A stretch of 24,439 bases of DNA from UBA1081 sp045658165 (lineage in GTDB: Bacteria > Bacillota > Clostridia > Oscillospirales > Acutalibacteraceae). The translations under genes were made by a program, and so were the position numbers. The notes below the pieces were generated by a model. The model saw only the letters and a program-made list of their open reading frames with translations. It was not told the DNA's origin and searched no databases. Below are positions 1 through 6,790 of the stretch, in pieces (position 1 is the stretch's first letter; each line of letters opens with the position of its first letter). Where the stretch lies: assembly GCA_045658165.1 (NCBI GenBank), contig JAZOUN010000020.1, forward strand, positions 1 to 24,439, written 5' to 3'.

Positions 1-1230
1 CCTTCTGCAGCTGCAAAGACAGGCGAAGGCGACTTCAAGTGCGATCCCGAAGGCCATCTCGCAGCTATCTGCTTCAAGTCAGTTGCTGACCCCTTCGTTG
101 GTAAGATGTCATTCTTCAAGGTTGTTTCAGGTAAACTGACACCCGACAGAAGTGCTGTCAATGCAAGAACCGGCGAAACAATCAAAATCGGTAAACTCCT
201 TACAATCAAGGGCGGCAAGCAGGAAGAAACAGACTGCATCACAGCAGGTGATATTGGTGTTGCTACAAAGCTTTCAGGCGTACGTACAGGTGACACTCTC
301 TGCTCTGCAAAGGATGTTGTTGAGCTTAAGGGCGTAAGCTTCCCCAAACCCTGTCTTTCAATGGCTGTCAAGGTCCGTAAGAAGGGCGAAGAAGATAAGG
401 TTGCTTCAGGTCTTAAGAAACTTATGACAGAAGATCCCACAATCTCATTCTATACAAACGACGAAACAAAAGAAATGATCCTTGCAGGTATCGGTGAACA
501 GCACCTTGATATCATCGTTTCAAAGCTCAAGACAAAGTTCGGTGTTGAAGTTGATCTTACACCTGCAAAGGTTGCATACAGAGAAACAATCAAGAAAAAG
601 GTTGAAGTTCAGGGCAGACACAAGAAGCAGTCAGGCGGTCACGGTCAGTTCGGTGATGTATGGATCAGATTTGAACCCTGTGAAGGTGATGACCTTGTAT
701 TTGCAGAAGAAGTATTCGGCGGTTCAGTTCCCAAGAACTTCTTCCCCGCAGTTGAAAAGGGTCTTCGTGAAAGCGTTGCAAGAGGTCTTGTTGCAGGTTA
801 CCCCGTTGTTGGTGTAAAGGCAACTCTTTACGATGGCTCATACCATCCCGTTGACTCTTCAGAAATGGCTTTCAAGACAGCTGCTTCACTTGCATTCAAG
901 AAACTCAATCCCGATGCTCAGCCCGTAATCCTTGAACCCATCGGAACTCTTAAGGCATTCATGCCCGACGATAACCTCGGTGATATCATGGGTGATATCA
1001 CAAAGAGACGTGGCCGTGTTCTCGGTATGGGCCCAGCAGAAGAACCCAAGATGCAGATGCTCGAAGCTGAAGTTCCCATGGCTGAAATGAGCGATTTCGC
1101 AACAATTCTCCGTTCAATCACTATCGGCAGAGGCTACTTTGACTTTGAATTCTGCCGTTACGAAGAAGCTCCCATGAACGTAGCTCAGAAAGTTATTGAA
1201 GAAGCTCAGAAGAACGCAGAAGACGAATAA
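1..1230 (+). CDS. Elongation factor G-type translation GTPase, C-terminal part (5' end outside window)
   Basis: The frame is open from base 1, so the gene begins upstream; 409 residues are visible before TAA. The visible part holds the end of the domain II beta-barrel, then domains III, IV and V of an EF-G-like factor, which drives ribosomal translocation as a GTPase. Clear marks are the domain III stretch ILAGIGEQHLDIIVSKL, the domain IV stretch KKQSGGHGQFGDVWIRFEP and the domain V stretch GDIMGDITKRRGRVLGM. The G domain is outside the window. The KKQSGGHGQ form differs from the RQSGGRGQYGHV form of canonical FusA and recalls the second EF-G type (EF-G2) found in many Clostridia and Thermotoga; this subtype call is from memory. 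Codon use is strongly biased, as in highly expressed genes. A tetracycline-resistance ribosomal protection protein is less likely. Confidence 0.93.
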   Translation, partial: PSAAAKTGEGDFKCDPEGHLAAICFKSVADPFVGKMSFFKVVSGKLTPDRSAVNARTGETIKIGKLLTIKGGKQEETDCITAGDIGVATKLSGVRTGDTLCSAKDVVELKGVSFPKPCLSMAVKVRKKGEEDKVASGLKKLMTEDPTISFYTNDETKEMILAGIGEQHLDIIVSKLKTKFGVEVDLTPAKVAYRETIKKKVEVQGRHKKQSGGHGQFGDVWIRFEPCEGDDLVFAEEVFGGSVPKNFFPAVEKGLRESVARGLVAGYPVVGVKATLYDGSYHPVDSSEMAFKTAASLAFKKLNPDAQPVILEPIGTLKAFMPDDNLGDIMGDITKRRGRVLGMGPAEEPKMQMLEAEVPMAEMSDFATILRSITIGRGYFDFEFCRYEEAPMNVAQKVIEEAQKNAEDE

Positions 1231-1270
1231 TTTATTGTCCAATCCATCCAAACAAATATATTTTCACATT

Positions 1271-1300
1271 CACCGTCGGAGATTTCTTCGGCGGTGTTTG
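1271..1300 (+). terminator. Terminator of the EF-G-type gene
   Basis: A 12-bp stem, CACCGTCGGAGA with TCTTCGGCGGTG and two G-U pairs, lies 40 bases after the stop codon and is followed by a short T run (TTTG). The weak T tract lowers certainty. Confidence 0.7.
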
Positions 1301-1309
1301 TGCGTTAAG

Positions 1310-1435
1310 CAATAATTTGTCGGGATTTTTCAATTTGCAATTTACAATGTACAATGATTTTCAATAACCGCCTGTATCGTTATAACTGCACAATTGTAAA
1401 TTATACATTGTTAATTGGCTCGACAAATTCTGATT
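1310..1435 (+). repeat. Intergenic inverted-repeat element, copy A (AT-rich core)
   Basis: The left tip reads CAATAATTTGTCGGGA. The right tip, read on the other strand, is AATCAGAATTTGTCGAG. Inside are two arms, 1331-1356 and 1391-1417, that match in inverted orientation at roughly 20 of 26 positions (CAATTTGCAATTTACAATG against CAATTAACAATGTATAATT). The tips match those of copies B (13976-14156) and C (15043-15178), but the core is entirely different. It carries no coding frame of note and lies between two converging genes. A MITE-like or REP-like element is the likely nature. Confidence 0.7.
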
Positions 1436-1467
1436 AAAAAAACACAGCTACCATATGGTAACTGTGT
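1436..1467 (-). terminator. Terminator of the propeller-protein gene
   Basis: On the minus strand ACACAGTTACC, an ATAT loop and GGTAGCTGTGT form an 11-bp stem with one mismatch, followed by seven T. It starts 7 bases after the stop codon of the leftward gene and abuts the right tip of repeat A. Confidence 0.85.
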
Positions 1468-1474
1468 AAATCGT

Positions 1475-2431
1475 TTATATTTCTGCTTCAAAAATTCCTA
1501 TTGATTCTCTGCCTCGTAACATGTCTGCGGTGTTTCTTGCATTGAAATAAAGCAGAAGTCTGTTTCCGTGCTTTACAAGATGTGATGCATACACAAACTG
1601 TGCCATCCATGGATTATTTCCGCACATCTGAGGTATAAGAAATTCTTTTACAAACTCAAATTTTATGCCGTCGACGGATTTCAGCAGCATTATTGCAGAG
1701 TGACTTTTGCCGTCTTTTTCGAAAATACCGTTCTGCAGACCGATAAAACAATCTGCAAGTCTGTATACTTTGATACATCCTGAGCAAAGGTTGAGATAAT
1801 CAATATTTTTATCGGGACTTATTATCGGGGTTTCTCTTGAAATATAGTCAGTTGTAAGATTTTTACTTTCTGCAAAGCTGATGTGTGTGGGTTCTCCGAA
1901 ACCACAGTCTTTGATAAATGTCTGTCCGCAGGAATAATATAACCTGTAACCGTTTTCAGTTTTAAGAAGGAAGGGGTTTGAAATTTCCTGCCCGAACTTA
2001 TCTTCTTCAAAAGGTCGGGTCTTTTTTATTACAGCCTTCGGTTCGGACCATTCAACAAGATTGTCTGATTCTGTTACATATATCTCGGATTTCCATTTTC
2101 CGCCGAATACGGTAAGAGCATTTTTTATAAGTGACTGCGTGTGTTCATAAAAAAGATAATATCTTCCGTTTATGTAATTTATGTCGGGACGCATTGCAGA
2201 GGGAACGATTCTTTTTACTTTTTTAAAGTTGATTCCGTTATCGGAGTCATAATGATATACACCGTAAAAAGTGTGTGCAAAAAGATGCCATCTGCCGTCG
2301 TGGGAATTTTCAGGCGTAAGAACAGACGGGTCGGCAACAACAGAACTGCCGAAGGGATTTTTCAGTACCGGGTTTCCCTTGTACAGTGTAAATTTAAGAT
2401 TGTTAAATTCGTTGAATGTGATGTTGTTCAT
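1475..2431 (-). CDS. Five-bladed beta-propeller, glycosidase-like protein (GH43/GH32-type fold)
   Basis: About 318 residues with no signal peptide, so probably cytoplasmic. Short repeats typical of five-bladed propeller glycosidases are visible: VVADPSVLTPE with a conserved Asp near residue 35, DGRWHLFAHT, the RPDINYINGRYYLFYEH blade, WSEPKAVI and ISNPFLLKTENGYRLYY. An acidic residue at the end of blade 1 is the usual place of the catalytic base in these clans, but I cannot assign a family, substrate or even activity with certainty. Two ATG codons are adjacent (2434 and 2431); the second stands 5 bases from the core of an AGAGGTGG site and is preferred. The upstream PHP gene ends 15 bases before, so the two are probably co-transcribed and may act on the same compound. 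Confidence 0.6.
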   Translation of the reverse strand: MNNITFNEFNNLKFTLYKGNPVLKNPFGSSVVADPSVLTPENSHDGRWHLFAHTFYGVYHYDSDNGINFKKVKRIVPSAMRPDINYINGRYYLFYEHTQSLIKNALTVFGGKWKSEIYVTESDNLVEWSEPKAVIKKTRPFEEDKFGQEISNPFLLKTENGYRLYYSCGQTFIKDCGFGEPTHISFAESKNLTTDYISRETPIISPDKNIDYLNLCSGCIKVYRLADCFIGLQNGIFEKDGKSHSAIMLLKSVDGIKFEFVKEFLIPQMCGNNPWMAQFVYASHLVKHGNRLLLYFNARNTADMLRGRESIGIFEAEI

Positions 2432-2449
2432 CATGCCACCTCTGATTTA

Positions 2450-3118
2450 TCAGTAGTTCTGTATAAGTTCATAATTTCCGCTTTTAAGTATACGCAGAAG
2501 ATCATTATTTGTTTTAATCGGTTCGTTTGTTATGATTCCGCCTTTTGCAAGATTATGCGGTCTGTGAAAATCACTTCCGCTGACTTTTACAGCCATGTTG
2601 TTATCCTGCGCCCACTTCATTGCACGGTCATTTCTCTCTTTATCGGCCTTACCGTTGTAAACTTCGGTGCCGTCAAGATAAGCAGGGTTTGTTCTTATCA
2701 TGAATTTTCTGAAAGGATGCGCCTGAAGAACAAGCATGTTATTCTTTTTTGCAAGATTATAAAACTTTTTAGGGTAAAGTTTCATAAGATTTCCGTTGTT
2801 TCTGAGAAAATCTTCCGTTACGCCGTAAACAAGGTAATCGTTTGCTGTTGCGTAATATCTGATTTCCATTCCGAGAAGAACGGTAAAATCATCTCCGGCC
2901 GCCTTAAGTGCTTCTTTGTAGCCGTTTATATAAAAATCAACAACTGTCTGCGGACGGTAAACAGTATCGGGTTTGTATGTCATGGGGGAGTAGTGGTCTG
3001 TTATTACAATTCCGTTGTAACCTGCGTCTTTATACATTTTTACAATTTCTGCTGCAGGTACCTGACCGCAAAGACTTACTTCCTTTGTATGACAGTGAAG
3101 TTCATATTTATATTGCAT
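2450..3118 (-). CDS. PHP-domain metal-dependent phosphoesterase
   Basis: The 222 residues form a compact PHP domain, a fold that binds two or three metal ions and usually hydrolyses phosphoesters such as histidinol phosphate or nucleotide-type substrates. Metal ligands are visible in order: H8 and H10 in ELHCHT, D41-H42 in ITDHY, E85 in GMEIRYY, H134 in LQAHPF, and D183 and H185 in GSDFH. The length is that of stand-alone PHP proteins, without polymerase domains, and there is no signal peptide. The ATG follows AAGGAAG at a good distance, and a TTGACC-17-TAATAT promoter lies just upstream. It is first in a two-gene unit with the propeller protein. The exact substrate cannot be read from sequence. 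Confidence 0.88.
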   Translation of the reverse strand: MQYKYELHCHTKEVSLCGQVPAAEIVKMYKDAGYNGIVITDHYSPMTYKPDTVYRPQTVVDFYINGYKEALKAAGDDFTVLLGMEIRYYATANDYLVYGVTEDFLRNNGNLMKLYPKKFYNLAKKNNMLVLQAHPFRKFMIRTNPAYLDGTEVYNGKADKERNDRAMKWAQDNNMAVKVSGSDFHRPHNLAKGGIITNEPIKTNNDLLRILKSGNYELIQNY

Positions 3119-3139
3119 TTTTTCACTTCCTTGAGTGTA

Positions 3140-3168
3140 ATATTAACAGATTTGACATTTGCGGTCAA
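3140..3168 (-). promoter_or_regulatory. Sigma-A-type promoter of the PHP/propeller unit
   Basis: On the minus strand TTGACC (3168-3163), a spacer of 17 bases and TAATAT (3145-3140), ending 21 bases before the ATG of the PHP gene. Confidence 0.7.
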
Positions 3169-3206
3169 CATATTGAAATAAAAAAATAAAAAAGTTATAA
3201 TTATGT

Positions 3207-3232
3207 TGTAACCGTTTTTGTATTTCGGCGTG
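3207..3232 (+). promoter_or_regulatory. Candidate ECF-type promoter of the sigma-factor cluster
   Basis: TGTAACC (3207-3213), 15 bases, then CGTG (3229-3232), 27 bases before the sigma-factor ATG. This resembles the AAC ... CGT promoters that many ECF sigma factors recognise, and would fit autoregulation. The same bases 3207-3220 (TGTAACCGTTTTTG) also resemble a CcpA cre site at 12 of 14 positions, and TGTTATATA at 3231-3239 could be an extended -10. The choice between these is open. Confidence 0.35.
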
Positions 3233-3259
3233 TTATATATAGTGAATAAGGTGAAATGC

Positions 3260-3817
3260 ATGCTTTTATTGTATCTTAATGTCATCAGTAATGATGACGG
3301 AAAACGTACATTTGAATATTACTACAAAACATACCGCAATCAGATGTTTTATGTAGCAAATTCCGTTCTTCACAATCAGTCGGATTCTGAAGACGCAGTT
3401 CATAATGCCTTTCTGGGCATAGCAAAGCATGTTGACATTCTTCTTTCTGCCGATGAAGAAAAGGGTAAATATTACTGTCTTAAAGCGGCAAAGAATTCCG
3501 CACTGAATATACTCAGGAAAAATAAAAATAACGATAATGTTATAAGTTTTGATGAATTGTATAATGTTCCGGATGAAAAATCCTTTGAGCAGATTCTGGA
3601 AAACTCACAATGCGAAGAAGTTCTTTCTGTAATAAGAAATATGGATTCCGTTTATCGTGATGTTCTTTATTACAGATATGTATCGGATATGCCTGTCAAA
3701 AAGATTGCAGATGTCTTAGGCAGAAAAGAATCCACGGTGAAGCAACAGCTTGTCCGCGGTAAAAAAATCCTGATAGAATCACTTTCAAGGGAGGGAATGA
3801 CTGAAAATGGCAAGTGA
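3260..3817 (+). CDS. ECF-type RNA polymerase sigma factor
   Basis: A protein of 185 residues from the ATG at 3260, which has AAGGTG six bases upstream. The MLLLYL N-terminus suits this group better than the longer upstream frame. Region 2 covers roughly residues 15-85, with YYYKTYRNQMFYVANSVL and the DSEDAVHNAFLGI helix that binds core polymerase and the -10 element. Region 4 covers about 120-170 with a helix-turn-helix, MPVKKIADVLGRKESTVKQQ. There is no region 1.1 or 3, as expected for ECF factors. The stop codon overlaps the next gene by 11 bases, a usual arrangement for a sigma/anti-sigma pair. It probably directs its own cluster of secreted dockerin proteins, but the regulon is inferred. 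Confidence 0.88.
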   Translation: MLLLYLNVISNDDGKRTFEYYYKTYRNQMFYVANSVLHNQSDSEDAVHNAFLGIAKHVDILLSADEEKGKYYCLKAAKNSALNILRKNKNNDNVISFDELYNVPDEKSFEQILENSQCEEVLSVIRNMDSVYRDVLYYRYVSDMPVKKIADVLGRKESTVKQQLVRGKKILIESLSREGMTENGK

Positions 3818-4481
3818 AGTGTTGAAAAATGCTCTTCTTGCTGCGGCACGGGAAGAGTTTGCTCAGGCAGAAATTAATTGCGATTCTCTGCAGTGGATTC
3901 CCTCTGACAGATTCAATGATAATATGGAAAAACTTGTAAGACACACAAAAAAACATCAGTCAGTGCCTGTGCGAAGAGTCCTTGTTGTAGCGGCTGTTGT
4001 GATTCTTACTGCAGTTTTCGGTGTTTTTTCCTCTGCAGAAATCAGGGAAGATATAATCAGTTTTTTCAGAGAAATTTATTATACACATTCAGATGTTGAG
4101 TACGGTTATGAAAATGCGGGAGATATAGTCTCACCTGATGGAATAGAAACTGTTTATACTTTGTCTGCGATTCCCGATGGATTCAGCCGGATTGCTTTTA
4201 ACAAAAATGAACACTCCGTTATTACACAGTGGGAAGATGAAAAGGGCAATGCAATAATTCTCTCGCAGGGAGACGGAATTACAAAAATGGGCATCGATAA
4301 CGAGAGACTTGAATATTCTCAGACGGTATCGCAGGGAATTGTATATGAGGTTTATACCGAAGACGGTTATATGCTTGTCCTGTGGAACACTGATCTGTAT
4401 ACATTCAGTATTGATTATTACGGCAATGCTGATGTTTCTGAAATAGTGAAAATTGCAGAAAGCATAAAGGAGGAAGACTGA
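3807..4481 (+). CDS. Probable membrane-anchored anti-sigma factor (DUF4367-like)
   Basis: 224 residues. The N-terminal 55 residues are polar and would be cytoplasmic, which is where an anti-sigma domain would bind its partner. A single membrane segment follows at about 57-76 (VRRVLVVAAVVILTAVFGVF). The remaining roughly 145 residues are predicted outside the cell and end in a DUF4367-like beta-rich segment, YTEDGYMLVLWNTDLYTFSI. The start overlaps the sigma-factor gene by 11 bases (ATGGCAAGTGA), and its stop overlaps the next ATG by one base. The type II topology and position next to an ECF sigma factor are the main grounds for the call; no zinc-binding HxxxCxxC motif is present. It could sense a surface signal through the outer domain. 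Confidence 0.7.
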   Translation: MASEVLKNALLAAAREEFAQAEINCDSLQWIPSDRFNDNMEKLVRHTKKHQSVPVRRVLVVAAVVILTAVFGVFSSAEIREDIISFFREIYYTHSDVEYGYENAGDIVSPDGIETVYTLSAIPDGFSRIAFNKNEHSVITQWEDEKGNAIILSQGDGITKMGIDNERLEYSQTVSQGIVYEVYTEDGYMLVLWNTDLYTFSIDYYGNADVSEIVKIAESIKEED

Positions 4482-5095
4482 TGAAAAGGGTAATTTCAGT
4501 ACTTTTATGTTTATTTTTAATGGTTTCATTAACTGTGGTATCCGGTGCTCAGGAAGAGGCTCCGACTACTGCATCACCGTCTGTTGAAGATTATCCTCAG
4601 AGTGGTATTCAATGGCAGAATATCAACAGTGTAAATGTGACTTTTTATGTCGTGAATAATACTGCATATGTCGCTTACTTTGCAAGTGCAAAAATCAACG
4701 GTGTATCAGTAAAAGTTCAGGTTAAAAAGAATGCTGTTTTCTCAAAAGTAATGGGAGAGTCAGGAATAGTACGGGCAGACAAAAAGTATATTTCCGGTGC
4801 ATACAGTGCACCTGCTGACGGTGACGGCACATATTATGCAACTGTTTATGTAACAGTCGGAAACAATACAGTAAAAAAAGATGTCGAGTATGTATATTCA
4901 ACAAAAATATTAAAAGGCGATGCCAATTCAGACGGTGTTATTCAGGCGAATGATGCACGTCTTGTTCTGCGTTATTCAGCAGGACTTGATAATTATAACT
5001 CAGAACAGAAGAATCGGTGTGATATCAGTCAGGACGGCAGTATTACAGCGACAGATGCAAGAATTATTTTAAGAATCTCGGCAGAGCTGGACTGA
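4481..5095 (+). CDS. Secreted beta-sandwich protein with C-terminal dockerin-like repeats (dockerin protein 1)
   Basis: 204 residues. A signal peptide covers about residues 1-23 (MKRVISVLLCLFLMVSLTVV, cleavage near SGA-Q). A beta-rich middle domain covers roughly 35-140. Two dockerin-like repeats end the protein: GDANSDGVIQANDARLVLR and CDISQDGSITATDARIILR, with calcium ligands in the D-x-N-x-D-G pattern. Dockerins bind cohesin modules on scaffoldins or surface proteins. The ATG overlaps the anti-sigma stop codon (TGATG) and follows AAAGGAGGAAG. The middle domain is similar to that of the next intact gene, with TFY, SGxYxATV and VK...YxxxI positions shared. No enzyme motif was found, so a structural, binding or signalling role is more likely than catalysis. 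Confidence 0.85.
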   Translation: MKRVISVLLCLFLMVSLTVVSGAQEEAPTTASPSVEDYPQSGIQWQNINSVNVTFYVVNNTAYVAYFASAKINGVSVKVQVKKNAVFSKVMGESGIVRADKKYISGAYSAPADGDGTYYATVYVTVGNNTVKKDVEYVYSTKILKGDANSDGVIQANDARLVLRYSAGLDNYNSEQKNRCDISQDGSITATDARIILRISAELD

Positions 5096-5121
5096 ATTAA
5101 TTTTATGTCAGGAAAAGAAAT

Positions 5122-5288
5122 ATGAAACGGATATTTTCATTGTTTTATGTTTGCTGATTGTTGCAGTTTGTTCTTTACAAGCATCTGCGACAGGACCTGA
5201 AAATGAATATGACCTGGTATTCGGTTACAGCTCATCCCGGAATGACCCCCATGGGATTTATAAAATAATCATAATAAGAACAGGGTAA
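5122..5288 (+). pseudogene. Frameshifted remnant of a signal-peptide gene
   Basis: An AGGAAAAG site and ATG begin MKRIFSLFYVC followed by TGA. Moving to the next frame after MKRIFSLF gives CLLIVAVCSLQASA and a further run to GYSSSRNDPHGIYK before TAA at 5286-5288. Together these make a normal signal peptide with an ASA cleavage site and a short mature part, so one frameshift has broken a gene that resembled its secreted neighbours. No dockerin repeat remains, so the 3' part has been lost. A sequencing or assembly error could explain the shift but not the missing rest. Confidence 0.6.
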
Positions 5289-5316
5289 AAATCAACGGAT
5301 AAGTGAGGTTGTTTTG

Positions 5317-5937
5317 TTGAAAAAAATAATATCACTGTGTCTTTGTTGCTGTCTTATGTTTGCAACAGGTATTATTTCCCGTGCTGAAGACAGCGAAGGG
5401 ATAATGCCGTTGGCGCTTCAGTATATCAATGTGGACACTGTTTCGCTGACATTCTATATTTCTGATGACGGCTTTGCAAACATTCAGTATACGGTTTCTG
5501 TCAGCGGCAAGGACGATATAACAGTAAAAACTTATATAGAAAAGAATTATCTTTCACTTTTCTGGACACGGGTGGATATAGGCACCGAGGATAATAAATG
5601 GACCGATAATCCTGATAAAAGGTTTTATATAGGCAATCATGGTGCTCAGCTTATCGAAAGCGGACTTTACCGTGCAACGGTTGAGATTATTTCAGGCAGT
5701 GACAAGATTGTCAAAAGGGCTGAATTCCGTTATAATAAAAACATTACTATCGGTGACGTCAATGATGACAGCAGAATTACTGCAGCAGATGCAAGACTTA
5801 TTCTTCGCTTTTCAGCCGATCTTGAACACTTCTCGGCTTCTCAGAAAGAAAAATCAGATGTTAACGGTGACGGCAGAATTACTGCAGCAGATGCAAGACT
5901 CGTATTGAGAATTTCCGCATCGTTGGGTGCATATTAA
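5317..5937 (+). CDS. Secreted beta-sandwich protein with C-terminal dockerin repeats (dockerin protein 2)
   Basis: About 206 residues from a TTG start; TTG codons stand at 5314 and 5317, and GAGGT at 5305-5309 sits 7 bases before the second. The signal peptide is about residues 1-23 (KKIISLCLCCCLMFATGIIS, then RAED). A beta-rich domain covers about 30-140 and resembles that of dockerin protein 1 (YINVDTVSLTFYI against WQNINSVNVTFYV), so the two are paralogues. The two dockerin repeats, DVNDDSRITAADARLILR and DVNGDGRITAADARLVLR, are nearly identical also at DNA level (near 5767-5800 and 5869-5902), pointing to a recent internal duplication or gene conversion. Four cysteines lie in the signal peptide only. 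Mature function is unknown. Confidence 0.85.
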   Translation: MKKIISLCLCCCLMFATGIISRAEDSEGIMPLALQYINVDTVSLTFYISDDGFANIQYTVSVSGKDDITVKTYIEKNYLSLFWTRVDIGTEDNKWTDNPDKRFYIGNHGAQLIESGLYRATVEIISGSDKIVKRAEFRYNKNITIGDVNDDSRITAADARLILRFSADLEHFSASQKEKSDVNGDGRITAADARLVLRISASLGAY

Positions 5938-5950
5938 GGAGGGTAAAACT

Positions 5951-6790
5951 ATGAAAAAAACAGTTTCGGTTATTCTTGTTGTAATCAGTTTGTTCTGTTT
6001 GTTTACAAGCTCAGTCAGCGCTGATGATTCAACTATTTCCCGATACAGCGGTTACAGCAGACTTTATATTACTGAGGACGAACGCGGACATGGCGGAAAA
6101 TTAATAGATATGGTGCGCAATCCCTATTATCAGAAGTATTATAATGAGCTTCTTAATTATTCCTGTCAGGTTTATTATAAGTTATGGAAAAATACAGACA
6201 ATAAGAATTATATAAAGCAATATTCCGAGAAATATCTTATTGACTCTGAAAATTATTGCACTCTTATTTTCTCTGCACCGGAAAAGGAGGTTTATGACAG
6301 CATTGCAGACTACAACAGAAGTATACTTGTAAGGTTTTTTGACGAGAAGGATATACTTTATGTTTCAGAATATGACTATGCGGCTGTGGTTTGTATTTCT
6401 GCAGATAAAGCGGATGTTGTCAACTCAATTAATGAGCTTGAATTTATAGGGCTTCCGTTTTTTACAAATGCCCCTACTTTTTGGATGCCTGCATATTCGT
6501 TGCACCCGATGGGTGATGTCGGCAAATCAGACGTAAACTCTACAGATTACGGGAATGTGACTGCCGCAGATGCGAGATTTCTTCTGAGATACGTTGCAGG
6601 TCTAGAAACGGTCGGTGTGAATAAACTGTTCTATTTCTGTGCTGACGTTAATTTTGATAATGTCATCAATTCAGCAGATGCAAGACTTGTTCTCAGAACA
6701 GCGGCAGGTCTTGAAGAGATGTCATATATATACTATACTTATGAACAATTCTGGAATGATACGCTGGGAGTGATTGATTATGAAAAATAA
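5951..6790 (+). CDS. Secreted protein of unknown fold with dockerin-like repeats (dockerin protein 3)
   Basis: 279 residues from the ATG at 5951, which has AAGGAGGG seven bases upstream; an upstream in-frame ATG at 5927 lies inside the previous gene and has no site. The signal peptide is about 1-24 (MKKTVSVILVVISLFCLFTS, cleavage near VSA-DD). Residues 30-185 are tyrosine-rich, with no family I recognise. A segment near 140-170 (ILYVSEYDYAAVVCISADKA) has the pattern of a small alpha/beta binding or inhibitor domain. Dockerin-like repeats follow. The first, DVNSTDYGNVTAADARFLLR, has two extra residues in its calcium loop; the second, DVNFDNVINSADARLVLR, is regular. About 20 residues trail after them, so the module is not strictly terminal. 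The end overlaps the next gene by 11 bases. Confidence 0.8.
   Translation: MKKTVSVILVVISLFCLFTSSVSADDSTISRYSGYSRLYITEDERGHGGKLIDMVRNPYYQKYYNELLNYSCQVYYKLWKNTDNKNYIKQYSEKYLIDSENYCTLIFSAPEKEVYDSIADYNRSILVRFFDEKDILYVSEYDYAAVVCISADKADVVNSINELEFIGLPFFTNAPTFWMPAYSLHPMGDVGKSDVNSTDYGNVTAADARFLLRYVAGLETVGVNKLFYFCADVNFDNVINSADARLVLRTAAGLEEMSYIYYTYEQFWNDTLGVIDYEK

Noticed and set aside
1..1230. Tetracycline-resistance ribosomal protection protein
   Set aside because: Domain IV and V motifs match EF-G types more closely, and no resistance or mobile context is present.
2141..3181. Long open frame on the plus strand opposite the PHP and propeller genes
   Set aside because: Product is low-complexity and hydrophobic with no domain, while the opposite strand encodes a clear PHP domain with all metal ligands and has good ribosome sites.
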